Shown here: positions 44,524-54,400 of the stretch, piece after piece
Layout of the letters: each line of letters starts with the position of its first letter
How positions within the stretch are numbered: the stretch's first letter is position 1
Assembly (NCBI GenBank): GCA_963779765.1
Contig: CAVZZP010000004.1
Span: forward strand, 693,045 to 757,044
DNA from: Silicimonas sp963779765
GTDB lineage: Bacteria > Pseudomonadota > Alphaproteobacteria > Rhodobacterales > Rhodobacteraceae
DNA: 64,000 bases
Reading direction: 5' to 3'
The notes under the pieces: generated by a model
What the model saw: the letters and a program-made list of their open reading frames with translations, nothing else
The model's database searches: none
Told to the model about the DNA's origin: nothing
Translations under genes and position numbers: made by a program

Positions 44524-46269
44524 TCAGAAGAAGATGTCTTCGTCCTCCAGGTCGTCGAGGCTCACCCCGTTGAGGTGAACGCTGCTCTCCTCGGCGATCC
44601 GGACAAGAAGCCCGTATTCGGTCTGGAGCATTTCCAGCGGATCATCCGAAAGGACGAGCTTGTCGCGGCCGACTTCGAAGTCGGTGATCTCGTCGTTGCC
44701 GCTGTCCTCGCCGAAGAAGAACAGATCCCAGCCGCGTCCGCCGCTCATCACGTCGTCGCCTTCGCCTCCGGTCAGCTCGTCGTCCCCGCGTCCGCCGGAG
44801 AGGAAGTCGTTCCCCTTGTCGCCGGACAGGAAGTCGTGGCCACGTCCGCCGTAAAGGCCGTCTTCGCCGTCACCCCCGAAGAGGTCGTCGAGACCGTCGC
44901 CCCCACGGAGGAGGTCGTTGCCCAATCCTCCCGACAGGAAGTCCGACCCGGCGAGTCCGGCGATGGTATCCGCCCCGTCGGTCCCGCAGATGTCGTCGGC
45001 ACGGCGCGTCCCGCTCATGGATGCGCCCTCCTCCTCCGGCTCCTCTACCGGCTCCGGCTCGGGTTCGGGTTCCGGCTGTGGCTCCGGCTCCGGCTCGGGC
45101 TCGGGCTCCGGCTCGGGCTCCGGCTCTGGCTCGGGTTCGGGCTCTGGCTCTGGCTCAGGTTCCGGCTCGGGTTCAGGCTCAGGTTCCGGCTCCGGCTCAG
45201 GTTCCGGCTCGGGCTGTGGCTCCGGCTCTGGCTCGGGTTCCGGTTCTGGCTCGGGTTCGGGCTCAGGTTCGGGTTCCGGCTCGGGTTCCGGCTCCGGCTC
45301 CGGCTCAGGTTCGGGTTCCGGCTCAGGCTCAGGCTCAGGTTCTGGCTCGGGTTCCGGATCCCCGCCCGGAACGGGCGCGGGCGCATAGGGCTGATCGTAA
45401 AGCTCGTCCAGGTCCCGGTCCTCGGCGATGTAGAGCGGCATGTCCTCGGCCACGAGGTAATCGTGCAACTCGTCCAGTTCGTCCGAGAATTCCTCCTGCC
45501 GCGCCTTCGTCATGTACTCGACGACGAAAACCTCGACCCCCGCAGCCTCGGCGATCTCGAGGAGCTCTTTCGAGCCCTCCAGCCATCCGTCCGGCACTTC
45601 GCGGAAGCTGCCTTCGCTGCCGTTGCGATAGTAGAACGCCAGGTCTTCTTTCGCGATGCCATCGATCGCCTCGAGATAGGCGGGCTGCATCACCAGTTCC
45701 TCGCCGTTCTGGCCGATCAGGACGAAATCGCGCGAGGCGTCCCCGATCTCGGCCAGCCGCGCTTCGGCGACCGATCGGATTTCGGACACGAAATCGGCCA
45801 TCTCGGCCTCGTAATCCATGCCCGTGTTCGGCGCGACGTCCTGCCAGTAATAATAGGCGTCGATGATGTCGAGGTAGACCCCGTTGAACCCGGCATCGAC
45901 GATGTCACGGACATAGTCGAAGACGATGTTCTGCCACTCCGGCTCCCAGTACTTGACCTTGAAGTTGTCGGGCCATTCCGGGTTCGAGGCGGACAGGAAG
46001 TCGGGCGGATCGGTCTCCCAGCTCGACTGCCAGTAATCTCGGTAATCCTCGGCCTCGCCGACGCTGATGTAGCTGACGATCAGCTTGTCGCCGTCGCCCT
46101 GCATGGCATCGAGTTCGCCCTGCGAATAGGGTCTCGCGTCGCCGTCGGCGTAGGTCGAATAATCGATAACCACGAGACCGGCATCGGACGCCGCGATATC
46201 GGCGGCGGTGTCGGCGTTCACGTCGCCCAGATGATAGATCCAGGAAGAAACGTCGCTCAGTAGGCTCAT
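44524..46269 (-). CDS. Glycoside hydrolase of the TM1410 family with Pro-Glu linker and RTX repeats
   Basis: A 581-residue protein in three parts. Residues 1-300: a TM1410/MJ1477-type hydrolase (IVSYISVGEAEDYRDYW at 64-80, GFNGVYLDIID at 128-138), related to polygalactosaminidases and to the neighbouring hydrolase. Residues about 305-407: roughly 50 Pro-Glu dipeptides with two Pro-Gln interruptions. Residues 408-581: nine or so RTX nonapeptides (GGLGNDLLR, GGDGLDDLF, GGRGHDFLS and similar) that bind calcium, ending in an acidic-aromatic DLEDEDIFF-type tail. There is no N-terminal signal peptide, so type I secretion through the RTX end is expected. ATG 46269 follows a GAGGAC site. It probably trims or loosens the Pel-like matrix outside the cell. 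Confidence 0.85.
   Translation of the reverse strand: MSLLSDVSSWIYHLGDVNADTAADIAASDAGLVVIDYSTYADGDARPYSQGELDAMQGDGDKLIVSYISVGEAEDYRDYWQSSWETDPPDFLSASNPEWPDNFKVKYWEPEWQNIVFDYVRDIVDAGFNGVYLDIIDAYYYWQDVAPNTGMDYEAEMADFVSEIRSVAEARLAEIGDASRDFVLIGQNGEELVMQPAYLEAIDGIAKEDLAFYYRNGSEGSFREVPDGWLEGSKELLEIAEAAGVEVFVVEYMTKARQEEFSDELDELHDYLVAEDMPLYIAEDRDLDELYDQPYAPAPVPGGDPEPEPEPEPEPEPEPEPEPEPEPEPEPEPEPEPEPEPEPEPEPEPEPQPEPEPEPEPEPEPEPEPEPEPEPEPEPEPEPEPEPEPEPEPEPEPQPEPEPEPEPVEEPEEEGASMSGTRRADDICGTDGADTIAGLAGSDFLSGGLGNDLLRGGDGLDDLFGGDGEDGLYGGRGHDFLSGDKGNDFLSGGRGDDELTGGEGDDVMSGGRGWDLFFFGEDSGNDEITDFEVGRDKLVLSDDPLEMLQTEYGLLVRIAEESSVHLNGVSLDDLEDEDIFF
45049..45357 (-). repeat. Hexanucleotide repeat encoding the Pro-Glu linker
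   Basis: About 309 nt made of imperfect 6-nt units (CCG/CCT/CCA/CCC followed by GAG/GAA) encode alternating Pro and Glu; two units use CAG for Gln. Codons vary from unit to unit, so it is not a pure microsatellite. Being in multiples of 6, slippage would change linker length without breaking the frame. Confidence 0.9.
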
Positions 46270-46493
46270 TGAGGTCCTCGTCGTCAGTTGGCCCCCAAGC
46301 CCCTGTGCCGCCCCGTGAGGCGCGGCGAAGGCGAACATGGCAGAACTCGATCGCTCGGCATAGAGGCTTGTTGCGCGGCTGGCAAAATTCCGCTTCTCAG
46401 GCGGTTACTGTGTCCGTCGATGGATGCGGGCGCCCGTTTGACAATGCCTCCGCCCGCATCCGACAAGGAGGCGGACAAATGGGGGGCTGAGCG

Positions 46494-47468
46494 ATGAGAT
46501 ACATCCTTTACGGCGTGGGCGCGGTCGGCGGCGTGGTCGCGGCCGCTTTGAGCGAGGCCGGGCACGAGGTCGTGGGCATCGCACGCGGCGCGCGGCTCGA
46601 AGCGTTGCAGGCGAACGGCCTGGCCTTTCGTTCGGCGAACAGAAACCGGCGCTATCGGCTAGACCTGCGCGCCAGCCCGTCCGAGATCGACTTCCGTCCT
46701 GACGACGCGATCCTCCTTCTGATGAAAAGCCAGCACACCGCCGCCGCCCTGGCCGCATTGCGCGACGCGGGCGTGGACGACCAGCCCATCTTCTGCTGCC
46801 AGAACGGCGTCGCCAACGAACGCGCCGCCCTGCGCCTGTTTCCGAACGTCCACGCCATCACCGTCATGTTGCCCGCGCAGTTCGAGGCGCTCGACGAGGC
46901 CGTGGCCTGCTGCGCGCCCGAATACGGCGCCTTCGACATCGGCCGCGCAGCCGGGGGGGCGGACGACCACGACAGGATGTTGGCCGAGGCGCTGACGCCG
47001 GGCGGCATCCGGGGGTATGTCGACCCGGACGTGATGGCCAGCAAGTACGGCAAGCTGATCCTGAACCTGGGCAACGTGGTCGAGGCCGCCGTCGGACGCG
47101 GCGCCAAGTCCGGACCCGCGGCCGAGGTCCTTCGCGACGAGGCCAAGCGCGTCCTCGACGCGGCCGGGATCGTCTGGCGGGACGTGGGCCAGGACGATCC
47201 CCGCCGCGACCTGATGCGTCCGGCCGAGGTCGAGGGCGTCACGCGCAGTGGCAGTTCCTCGACCCAGAGCCTCGCGCGCGGCGCGGGGTCGATCGAAACC
47301 GACTATCTGAATGGAGAGATCGTGCTTCTCGCCCGACTCCACGGCGTGCCTGCCCCCGCCAATGCCGCCATGTGCCGCCTCGCCGCGCGCCTCGTGCGCG
47401 ACGGGGCCGATCCGGGAAGCGTCCCGGCGTCCGAGGTTCACGCGATGGTCGGCCTGCCGCCTCCCTGA
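46494..47468 (+). CDS. 2-dehydropantoate 2-reductase-like oxidoreductase (PanE/ApbA family)
   Basis: A 324-residue dehydrogenase: NADP-binding GVGAVGGVVAAAL at residues 7-19, then LLLMKSQHTAAAL, CCQNGVANE and the C-terminal SKYGKLILNLGN, where the Lys fits the ketopantoate reductase active site. The family reduces ketopantoate to pantoate in CoA synthesis, but paralogues with other 2-keto acids are common and this copy is followed by coxG, fucU and rbsK homologues rather than pan genes. ATG 46494 lies just after a GGGGCTGAGCG stretch. Catalytic role is likely, exact substrate unknown. Confidence 0.8.
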   Translation: MRYILYGVGAVGGVVAAALSEAGHEVVGIARGARLEALQANGLAFRSANRNRRYRLDLRASPSEIDFRPDDAILLLMKSQHTAAALAALRDAGVDDQPIFCCQNGVANERAALRLFPNVHAITVMLPAQFEALDEAVACCAPEYGAFDIGRAAGGADDHDRMLAEALTPGGIRGYVDPDVMASKYGKLILNLGNVVEAAVGRGAKSGPAAEVLRDEAKRVLDAAGIVWRDVGQDDPRRDLMRPAEVEGVTRSGSSSTQSLARGAGSIETDYLNGEIVLLARLHGVPAPANAAMCRLAARLVRDGADPGSVPASEVHAMVGLPPP

Positions 47469-47537
47469 TCCTCGACGGGCTTGACCGCAAGGCCGCCCGC
47501 CTTCACAGCATGACCGACGCCACGAGGAGCATGACGC

Positions 47538-47996
47538 ATGGAACTGAACGACGAGGTCCGCATCCGGGCTCCCAAGGCCGAGGTCTATGCCGCGCTCAAC
47601 GACCCCGAGGTGCTGAAACAGTGCATCCCAGGCTGCGAAGAGCTGACCCGCACCTCTCCCGACGATCTGGAAGCGAAGGTCGTTCTGAAGATCGGCCCGG
47701 TGAAGGCGACCTTCGCGGGCGCAGTCCACCTCGACCAGAGCGGTGCGCCCGATGCCTTCAGTCTTACGGGTGAGGGCAAGGGAGGTGCTGCCGGCTTTGC
47801 CAAGGGCGGCGCCGACGTGACGCTGACCGAGGACGGCGACGAAACTGTGCTGACCTACGCCGCGAAGGCAGACGTCGGCGGCAAGATCGCGCAACTCGGC
47901 AGCCGTCTGATCGTCGCCACGGCGAAAAAGCTGTCGGCCAAGTTCTTCGAGGATTTCGCCCGCGTGATGAACAGTCGCACGAACGGCGAAGCCTGA
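47538..47996 (+). CDS. CoxG-like (carbon monoxide dehydrogenase subunit G family) protein
   Basis: A 152-residue START/SRPBCC-fold protein with the family start (MELNDEVRIRAPKAEVYAAL) and CIPGCEELTR, then LKIGPVKATFAG and a C-terminal amphipathic helix. CoxG helps membrane attachment of CO dehydrogenase in aerobic CO oxidisers, but many homologues occur without cox genes, and none are seen here. It lies 69 nt after the PanE-like gene. Function in this organism is unknown. Confidence 0.83.
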   Translation: MELNDEVRIRAPKAEVYAALNDPEVLKQCIPGCEELTRTSPDDLEAKVVLKIGPVKATFAGAVHLDQSGAPDAFSLTGEGKGGAAGFAKGGADVTLTEDGDETVLTYAAKADVGGKIAQLGSRLIVATAKKLSAKFFEDFARVMNSRTNGEA

Positions 47997-48054
47997 GACT
48001 TGCCCTGACCGCCCCGGTCGTGCTGATGTCTGCGCGAAACAGGGAGGCCAGCCA

Positions 48055-48507
48055 ATGCTCAAGGGCATCGACCCCAGACTGAACGCAGACGTGCTCTACG
48101 CGCTCCGCTCGATGGGGCACGGGGACACGGTGGTGCTGACCGACACCAACTTCCCCTCCGAGGCCTGTGCCCGCGAGACGGTTCTGGGCGAGCTTCTCAG
48201 GCTCGAGAATCTGACGCTGGCCGAGGCGTCCGAGGCGGTCCTGTCGGTCCTGCCGCTGGACACCTTCGTCGACGACTTCGCGATGCGTATGGAGATCGAC
48301 GACGACCCGGCCAAGATCGCCCCCGTCATCGCCGAGACGCAGAAGGCCATCGACGCCGCCGAGGGCCGGTCGCGGCCGATGATCTCGGTCGAGCGCTTCG
48401 CCTTCTACGACATGGCACGCGAGGCCTTCGCGATCATCCAGACCGGCGAGCGGCGGTTCTACGGCAACGTGATCTTCCGCCTCGGTGTCATTCCTCCGGA
48501 AGAGTGA
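48055..48507 (+). CDS. RbsD/FucU-family sugar mutarotase
   Basis: A 150-residue protein: MLKGIDPRLNADVLYALRSMGHGD with the catalytic His at about residue 22, then VVLTDTNFPSE and a C-terminal YGNVIFRLG. RbsD and FucU interconvert anomers of ribose or fucose after uptake. The FucU subfamily looks closer. It is followed directly by a ribokinase gene, so the pair probably handles a ribose- or fucose-like sugar; no transporter is adjacent. Confidence 0.87.
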   Translation: MLKGIDPRLNADVLYALRSMGHGDTVVLTDTNFPSEACARETVLGELLRLENLTLAEASEAVLSVLPLDTFVDDFAMRMEIDDDPAKIAPVIAETQKAIDAAEGRSRPMISVERFAFYDMAREAFAIIQTGERRFYGNVIFRLGVIPPEE

Positions 48508-48508
48508 C

Positions 48509-49432
48509 GTGACCGGCCCCATCGTCATCCTCGGCATCTTCGTCGCCGACACCACCTACCGGGCCGACCGCCTGCCGCGGATCGGAGAGACGATCCTCGG
48601 CCACCGCTTCACCCTTGGTCCAGGCGGCAAGGGCTCGAACCAGTCCGTCGCAGCCGCCCGTGCCGGCGGCGAGGTTCACTTCATCGCGCGCCTCGGCCGC
48701 GACACCTTCGCCGACCTCGCATTTTCGACTTGGGCCGATGCCGGCGTCCACCCGGCGGTGATCCAGGTCGACCGCGAGTCCACAGGCGCGGCCTGCATCT
48801 TCGTCGAGGAGGAGACGGGCGACAACGCGATCATCGTGTGTCCGGGCGCTGCGGGCGGCATCACACCGGCAGACATCGACACGAAGGCCGACCTCATCCG
48901 TCGCGCCGACGTTTTCGTCACGCAACTCGAGCAGCCCGTCGACGCCGCGATGCGCGCGCTCGAAATCGCCCGCGACGGCGGAGCGGTGACGATCCTGAAC
49001 CCGGCCCCCGCCGCCATCCTGCGCGATGCGATCTTTCCGCTTTGCGACTACATCACCCCGAACGAGAGCGAAGCCGAACTCCTCACCGGCGTTCCTGTCC
49101 ACGACATGCCTTCAGCCCGCCGCGCCGCCGAGGCACTTCTGGAAAAGGGCGTGGGTGCTGCACTTCTGACACTCGGCGGAAACGGAGCGCTTCTGGTGAC
49201 GCGGGACGGTGAAATTCACGTCCCTGCCTTTTTGGCCGAGCGCGTGGTCGAAACCACGGGCGCTGGCGATGCCTTCAACGGCGGTTTCGCCGTGGCGCTG
49301 GCGGAGGGTCTGACGGGCGCCGACGCGGTGCGCTTCGGCTGCGCCGTCGCGGGGCTGTCGGTCACGCGCGCGGGCGCTGCCGCCTCGATGCCGTCGCGGG
49401 CCGAGATCGACGCCCTTCTCGCCCGCGCCTAG
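48509..49432 (+). CDS. rbsK: Ribokinase (PfkB family)
   Basis: Phosphorylates a sugar, expected ribose, with ATP. Motifs: PGGKGSNQSVAAARAGG (PfkB signature 1), TPNESEAELLTG and the catalytic GAGDAFNGGFA with its base Asp. About 307 residues, normal. GTG 48509 is chosen because GGAAGAG lies just upstream and it sits 1 nt after the fucU-like stop; a GTG at 48485 would overlap that gene. It ends in a 4-nt overlap with the convergent YejA-like gene. Confidence 0.92.
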   Translation: MTGPIVILGIFVADTTYRADRLPRIGETILGHRFTLGPGGKGSNQSVAAARAGGEVHFIARLGRDTFADLAFSTWADAGVHPAVIQVDRESTGAACIFVEEETGDNAIIVCPGAAGGITPADIDTKADLIRRADVFVTQLEQPVDAAMRALEIARDGGAVTILNPAPAAILRDAIFPLCDYITPNESEAELLTGVPVHDMPSARRAAEALLEKGVGAALLTLGGNGALLVTRDGEIHVPAFLAERVVETTGAGDAFNGGFAVALAEGLTGADAVRFGCAVAGLSVTRAGAAASMPSRAEIDALLARA

Positions 49433-51267
49433 CGGAGAGCGCCGGCCGATTTCAGGGCCCGGAACTTCTCTTCGTTCCACCACCAGAAATCGACGCCCCG
49501 ATTGTACGGCGGCTTGATCGCCGGATGGTCGAACACGTCCCAATAGGCGACCCAGTGCTCGCCCTTGAACCAGTTCGGGATCCAGATCATCCGGTCGCGC
49601 AGCACGCGGTCCAGCGCCCTGACGCGCGCGTCCAGCGTCTCGCGGTCCTGTGCGGCAAGCACCTGCTGGATGATCTCGTCTATTACCGGATCGGCGATGC
49701 CCGACAGGTTCGCCGAGCCCGGATCGTCGGCGCTCTTGCTTCCGAACAGCACGTTCAGCTCGACCGAGGGCGACACCGGCAACACATAGCGGCCCGACAC
49801 GATGTCATAGTCGAAACGCTCCTGCCGCTCTTCATACTCGGCCGGATCGACCATGTTCAGCGTCGCATCGATGCCCACGGCCTTCAGGTTCTCGATGAAG
49901 GGCAGGATGATGCGCTCGAAGGCCGGGCTGTCGTTCAGGAATTCGACGCTCAGCACCTCGCCCGCCTCGTTCCGCCGGACACCGTCCGCTCCGACGACCC
50001 AGCCCGCGTCTTCGAGAAGCGCGTTCGCCCGTCGAACCATCGCGCGGTCGGTCTTGTTCGGCTCCGACACGGGCGGCACGAAGGCCGGCTCGCTGAAGAC
50101 CGTCTCGGGCAGCCGGTCGCGCCACGTTTCAAGGAAGGCAAGCTCCTCGCCCTCCAGTGGCCCTTCGGCCTGGAGGTTCGAGTTCTCCCAGAAGCTGTCG
50201 GTGCGGTCGTAGAGACCGTAGAACAGCGTCTCGTTCGACCATTCGAAGTTGAACATCATCCCAGAGCCTCGCGGACGCGGCGATCCTGGAACTTGGGATT
50301 GCGCAGGTTGAACCAGAACCCCTGCGCGCCCGACGAGCCGTCCGTCCGGAAGCGTCTCGCGCTTGACCCAGCCCCGCTTCAACGACGGGAAGTCATAGCC
50401 TGTCGCCCAGAGCGCCGAGAAATTTTCCTCGTGGAACAGATACACCCCTGCCTTCAACGCTTCGAAGGCAGCGGTGGAATCCGAAAAGTATTCATAGCGA
50501 TAGCAGTCGAAGTTGTTGCTGCCCCGGTTCACCGGCAGGCCCGCCCCCCAATACTGCGGGTTGCGGCAATAGGTGATGCGTCGACCGGGATCGGCGCTCG
50601 ACACGACATAGGGCCCGGACCCCACGGGCGGGATCATCGTCGAGCGCTCGAAGTCGTTCGCCTGATAGTAGTGCTTCGGCAGGATCTCGAGTTCGGCGAC
50701 GGTGGCGATCAGGTCCCGTGTCTGCGCGCCCGCGCGGAACGTCACCTTCACCTCGCGCGGGGAAAGCACCTCGGCGCCCTCGACGTCATCTATGGCCAGT
50801 CGATACAGCGGATTGGCCTTGGTCTTGAGCGTTTCGATGGTCCAGGCCACGTCCTCTGCCGTAACCGGAAAACCGTCCGAAAACCGCGCATCGCGCCGCA
50901 ACGTGAAGATCACCCAGGACCTGTCTGCGGGGTACTCGATCGTCTCGGCCAGAAGGCCGTAAAGCGCGTCGGGCTCGTCCCAGGCCCGCACCATGAGCTG
51001 GTCATAGATCAGCTCCAGCCCCTGTGCCGCCTCGCCGGCGAGGATGAACTTGTTCAGGCTGTCGAAGGTCTGGCTGGCCAGCGTCCCTCGAAAGCTCATC
51101 GTCCCGCCGCGCGGGGCACTCGGGTTGACGTAGTCGAAATGCTGAAAGTCGGGGGAATACTTCAGCTCGCCGAAGGCAGATATCCCGTGGCTGACCGTCG
51201 TGTCCTGCGCCGTCGCGGGCAGGGCAAGGGCAAGCAGGGCAGCGAGGCCGAGTAGAGTGGATCGCAT
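49429..51267 (-). CDS. YejA-like oligopeptide/microcin-type ABC solute-binding protein, double frameshift
   Basis: About 612 residues. Signal peptide MRSTLLGLAALLALALPATA, then the peptide-binding SBP_bac_5 fold: HGISAFGELKYSPDFQHFDY, PPVGSGPYVV, ENFSALWATGYDFP and GVDFWWWNEEKF are YejA-type. Between about 50262 and 50342 the frame is wrong: reading as given yields LVGRAGVLVQPAQSQVPG, but the neighbouring frame gives QGFWFNLRNPKFQDRRVREA, a conserved stretch. An extra base near 50340 and a missing one near 50261 cancel, so the gene still looks open. ATG 51267 is clear. No permease or ATPase genes are adjacent. Confidence 0.87.
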   Translation of the reverse strand: MRSTLLGLAALLALALPATAQDTTVSHGISAFGELKYSPDFQHFDYVNPSAPRGGTMSFRGTLASQTFDSLNKFILAGEAAQGLELIYDQLMVRAWDEPDALYGLLAETIEYPADRSWVIFTLRRDARFSDGFPVTAEDVAWTIETLKTKANPLYRLAIDDVEGAEVLSPREVKVTFRAGAQTRDLIATVAELEILPKHYYQANDFERSTMIPPVGSGPYVVSSADPGRRITYCRNPQYWGAGLPVNRGSNNFDCYRYEYFSDSTAAFEALKAGVYLFHEENFSALWATGYDFPSLKRGWVKRETLPDGRLVGRAGVLVQPAQSQVPGSPRPRGSGMMFNFEWSNETLFYGLYDRTDSFWENSNLQAEGPLEGEELAFLETWRDRLPETVFSEPAFVPPVSEPNKTDRAMVRRANALLEDAGWVVGADGVRRNEAGEVLSVEFLNDSPAFERIILPFIENLKAVGIDATLNMVDPAEYEERQERFDYDIVSGRYVLPVSPSVELNVLFGSKSADDPGSANLSGIADPVIDEIIQQVLAAQDRETLDARVRALDRVLRDRMIWIPNWFKGEHWVAYWDVFDHPAIKPPYNRGVDFWWWNEEKFRALKSAGALR

Positions 51268-51410
51268 CGGGTTCTCCGGTCTGGGTGAGGAACCGTAACA
51301 CGGCACCCCATAAAGGCAACTCGCTTTCCGCCGCGGCTTCCGCAGGGTCAGCCCTTTCCCTACATGCCCCGGCCTTGTCGCCGTCCGCGCGCGGACATAG
51401 CCTCGCGGCA

Positions 51411-54400
51411 ATGACTCTCCGCTTCTTCTCCGACCGCAATCGGCCCGTCCACCTTGGCCCCTACCCGCTGGAGCGTCTCCGGCGGGTAAATGCGCCCGAC
51501 CTGCGGGGCATTCCCGAGCCGCAACCCCTGAAGGCACCGATCCAAGGGTTGGCCGCCGCGATGGCGGACCACCAGGCGATGATGGACGCAATCCGCGACG
51601 GCCTCGTGAACCGCGCCCGCGCCGCCTGTCCCGACGATGAAGGCGAACGCGCCCGCCACCTGAAGTCGTTCGGCTACTTCAACGACACCCACATGGTCGG
51701 CATTTGCCGCCTGCCGCCCGCTGCGCACCTCGCGCAGCCGTGGCGCAACCCGGCCATCGACCGTCTCGCCAACGATCTGAAGACGAAGCAGACGAAGACG
51801 CTCGCCTCCGGCATCGACATGATCATGGCCGACCTCAAGGACTCGATGGAGGCGCCCCCCTCGACCATCGACGGACATACGCACGCCATCGTCTTCCTGT
51901 CGGCGCGCCCGCGCGACCCCTGGGAGGGCGAAGCGGGCACCGAGTGGCTGGAAGGCGCAGGCCCTGCCGCAGCCGCCCTGCGCGCGTCGGAAACCGCGGT
52001 CGTGCTTGCGAACTACCTCAGGCTTCTCGGCTTCGACGCGAAGGCGCACACGCAGACCTCGTCCGATGTCGACCTGAACCGCCTGGCGGTCGAAGCGGGG
52101 CTCGCCGTCGCCGAACACGGCGAGGTGTCGGCCCCCTTCCTTGGCCAGCACTTCGGTGTCGCCGCACTCACCACCACCTTCGCCATGACGCCCGACCGCC
52201 CCCTCGCCCGATACCAGCCCTCGCTTGGACCGCGCTGGTGGCTCGGCTGGGGGACGGCGAAAAGCGCCTTGAACCGCGATCCCTTCGCGCGACGCCGCTT
52301 CGCCGATGGCCCGCACCCTTTCGAGACGCTGAAACGCGTCGATGCACCCACGACCTATATCGACGAGCCGCGCGTCCCGCGCGTCCCCAAGCGCACCGAC
52401 ATGTTCGCGCGCGCCCAGTTCGGAGACCTGGGCAAGGCCGTGCAGGAGGGCGCGAAGGGCGGGCACTACGCGAAGAAGGCCCCGACAGCGGCGGCCGAGC
52501 GTCGCATGCTGGGGGCCTTCGTGCTGTTGCAGGACGGCCCTCCGAGCGAAGGCCTCCGCCCCACCGAGCCGCAGACGAATGCGGATGCGGTAAAGGCCGC
52601 CGCCTATTTCCTGGGGATCGACGCGGTCGGCATCAGCCGCTGCCCGGACTGGGCCTGGTACAGCCACGACGCGGCAGGCCACCCGATCGACCCGCCGCAT
52701 CCCAATGCGATCAGCATGATCGTCGACCAGGGCTTCGAGACCATGGAGGGCGCCAGCGGCGACGACTGGATCAGCGTCGCGCAATCCATGCGCGCCTACC
52801 TGCGGTTCTCGCTTCTGGGTGGCGTGATCGCGGCGCACATCCGGCACCTGGGATATGCCGCGAAGGCGCACACGGTCCTCGACGGTGAGGTCCTGCAACC
52901 GCCGCTTCTCCTGTTGTCCGGGTTGGGAGAGGTCTCGCGCATCGGCGAAGTGATCCTGAACCCCTTCCTCGGCCCCCGCCTGAAATCGGGCGTGGTGACG
53001 ACCGACATGCCGCTCGCTTTCGACAAGCCGATCGACTTCGGGCTCCAGTCCTTTTGCGAGGCCTGCAACAAGTGCGCGCGCGAATGCCCGTCGGGCGCGA
53101 TCACCGCCGGCCCGAAGAAGATGTTCAACGGCTACGAGATCTGGAAGTCCGACAGCCAGAAGTGCGCCACCTACCGCATCACCACGAAGGGCGGCGCCAT
53201 GTGCGGGCGCTGCATGAAGACCTGCCCGTGGAACCTGGAAGGTCTCTTCGCCGAGCGGCCCTTCCGCTGGATGGCCTCGAACGTGCCGTCTCTTGCACCC
53301 GCGCTGGCCGCGCTCGACGACCGCCTGGGGCGCGGCGGGCTGAACCCGGTGAAGAAGTGGTGGTGGGACCTGGAGCTGGAGGACGACGGAGGCTATCGCC
53401 CGACGCGTCATCCGGTAAACGCGCGCGACCTTCAGCCCGATCTGAGGATCCGGCGCGAGGACCAGACGCTGGCCGTCTATCCTGCCCCGCTGACACCGCC
53501 GCCCTGGCCCTACCCCTATCCCATGGATCGCGAGGCGGGCATCCGCGCCTATGACGACCTCCTGTCGCCCGACGACCACCGCGCCGCCGTCGCCCGCGGC
53601 GAGGACGTGGCGCACCGGGTGCCCGATTTCGCCGACAGCCCCGTGGTCGAGGCGGTCGTCTCGAAGGTCGAGCGGATGACGCCTGCCATCGCGAAATACG
53701 AGCTGCGCGCCGCCGACGGCAGCGACTTGCCCGCATGGACTGCGGGCGGCCATGTCGACGTGGTCGTGGCGCCGGAGTTTCTGCGGCAATACTCTCTGTC
53801 GGGCGATCCCGCCGACCGCTCGGTCTACCAGGTGGCAGTCCTGCGCGAGGATGCGGGGCGCGGCGGGTCGAGCTTGATGCACCGCATCTTCGGCGAGGGG
53901 CGGCGCGTGTTCCTGTCGAAGCCCGTGAACCATTTTCCCCTCGTCGAGGACGCGCCCCTGACGCTTCTGTTCGGCGGCGGGATCGGCGTGACCCCGATGA
54001 TCGCGATGGCGCACCGCCTGCACGCGCTCGGCCGCGACTTCCGGCTGCATTATTCGGTGCCGTCCCGCAGCGCCGCCGCCTTTCTGCCCGACCTTGGCGC
54101 GATGCCGTGGGCCGACAACGTGACGCTCCATGTCAGCGACGAAGGCACGCGCGCCGATTTGGATGGGCTGCTGTCAGTTCCGGTGGAGGGCACCCACGCC
54201 TATGTCTGCGGCCCCGACCGCTATATCACCGCCGTCACGGCGGCGGTACGCGCCTCTGGCTGGCCGGAGGACGCGCTCCATGTGGAATACTTCGCCCTTC
54301 CCGAGGAACCGGAGTATGAGAACCATCCGTTCACCCTCCGCCTCGCCCGGTCGCAGCGTGAGGTCGAGGTTCCGGCGGACCGCTCGGCGGCTGACGCCCT

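Noticed and set aside
44485..46263. Long plus-strand open frame (about 590 codons) across the RTX hydrolase gene
   Set aside because: It is the antisense of the Pro-Glu linker and RTX repeats, giving Gly/Leu/Arg low-complexity protein with no family match; the minus-strand reading has three recognisable domains.
51360..54131. Minus-strand open frame of over 900 codons opposite the dehalogenase
   Set aside because: A GC-rich shadow frame, rich in Arg/Gly/Ala/His, with no motifs; the plus strand encodes cysteine motifs and a complete domain series.
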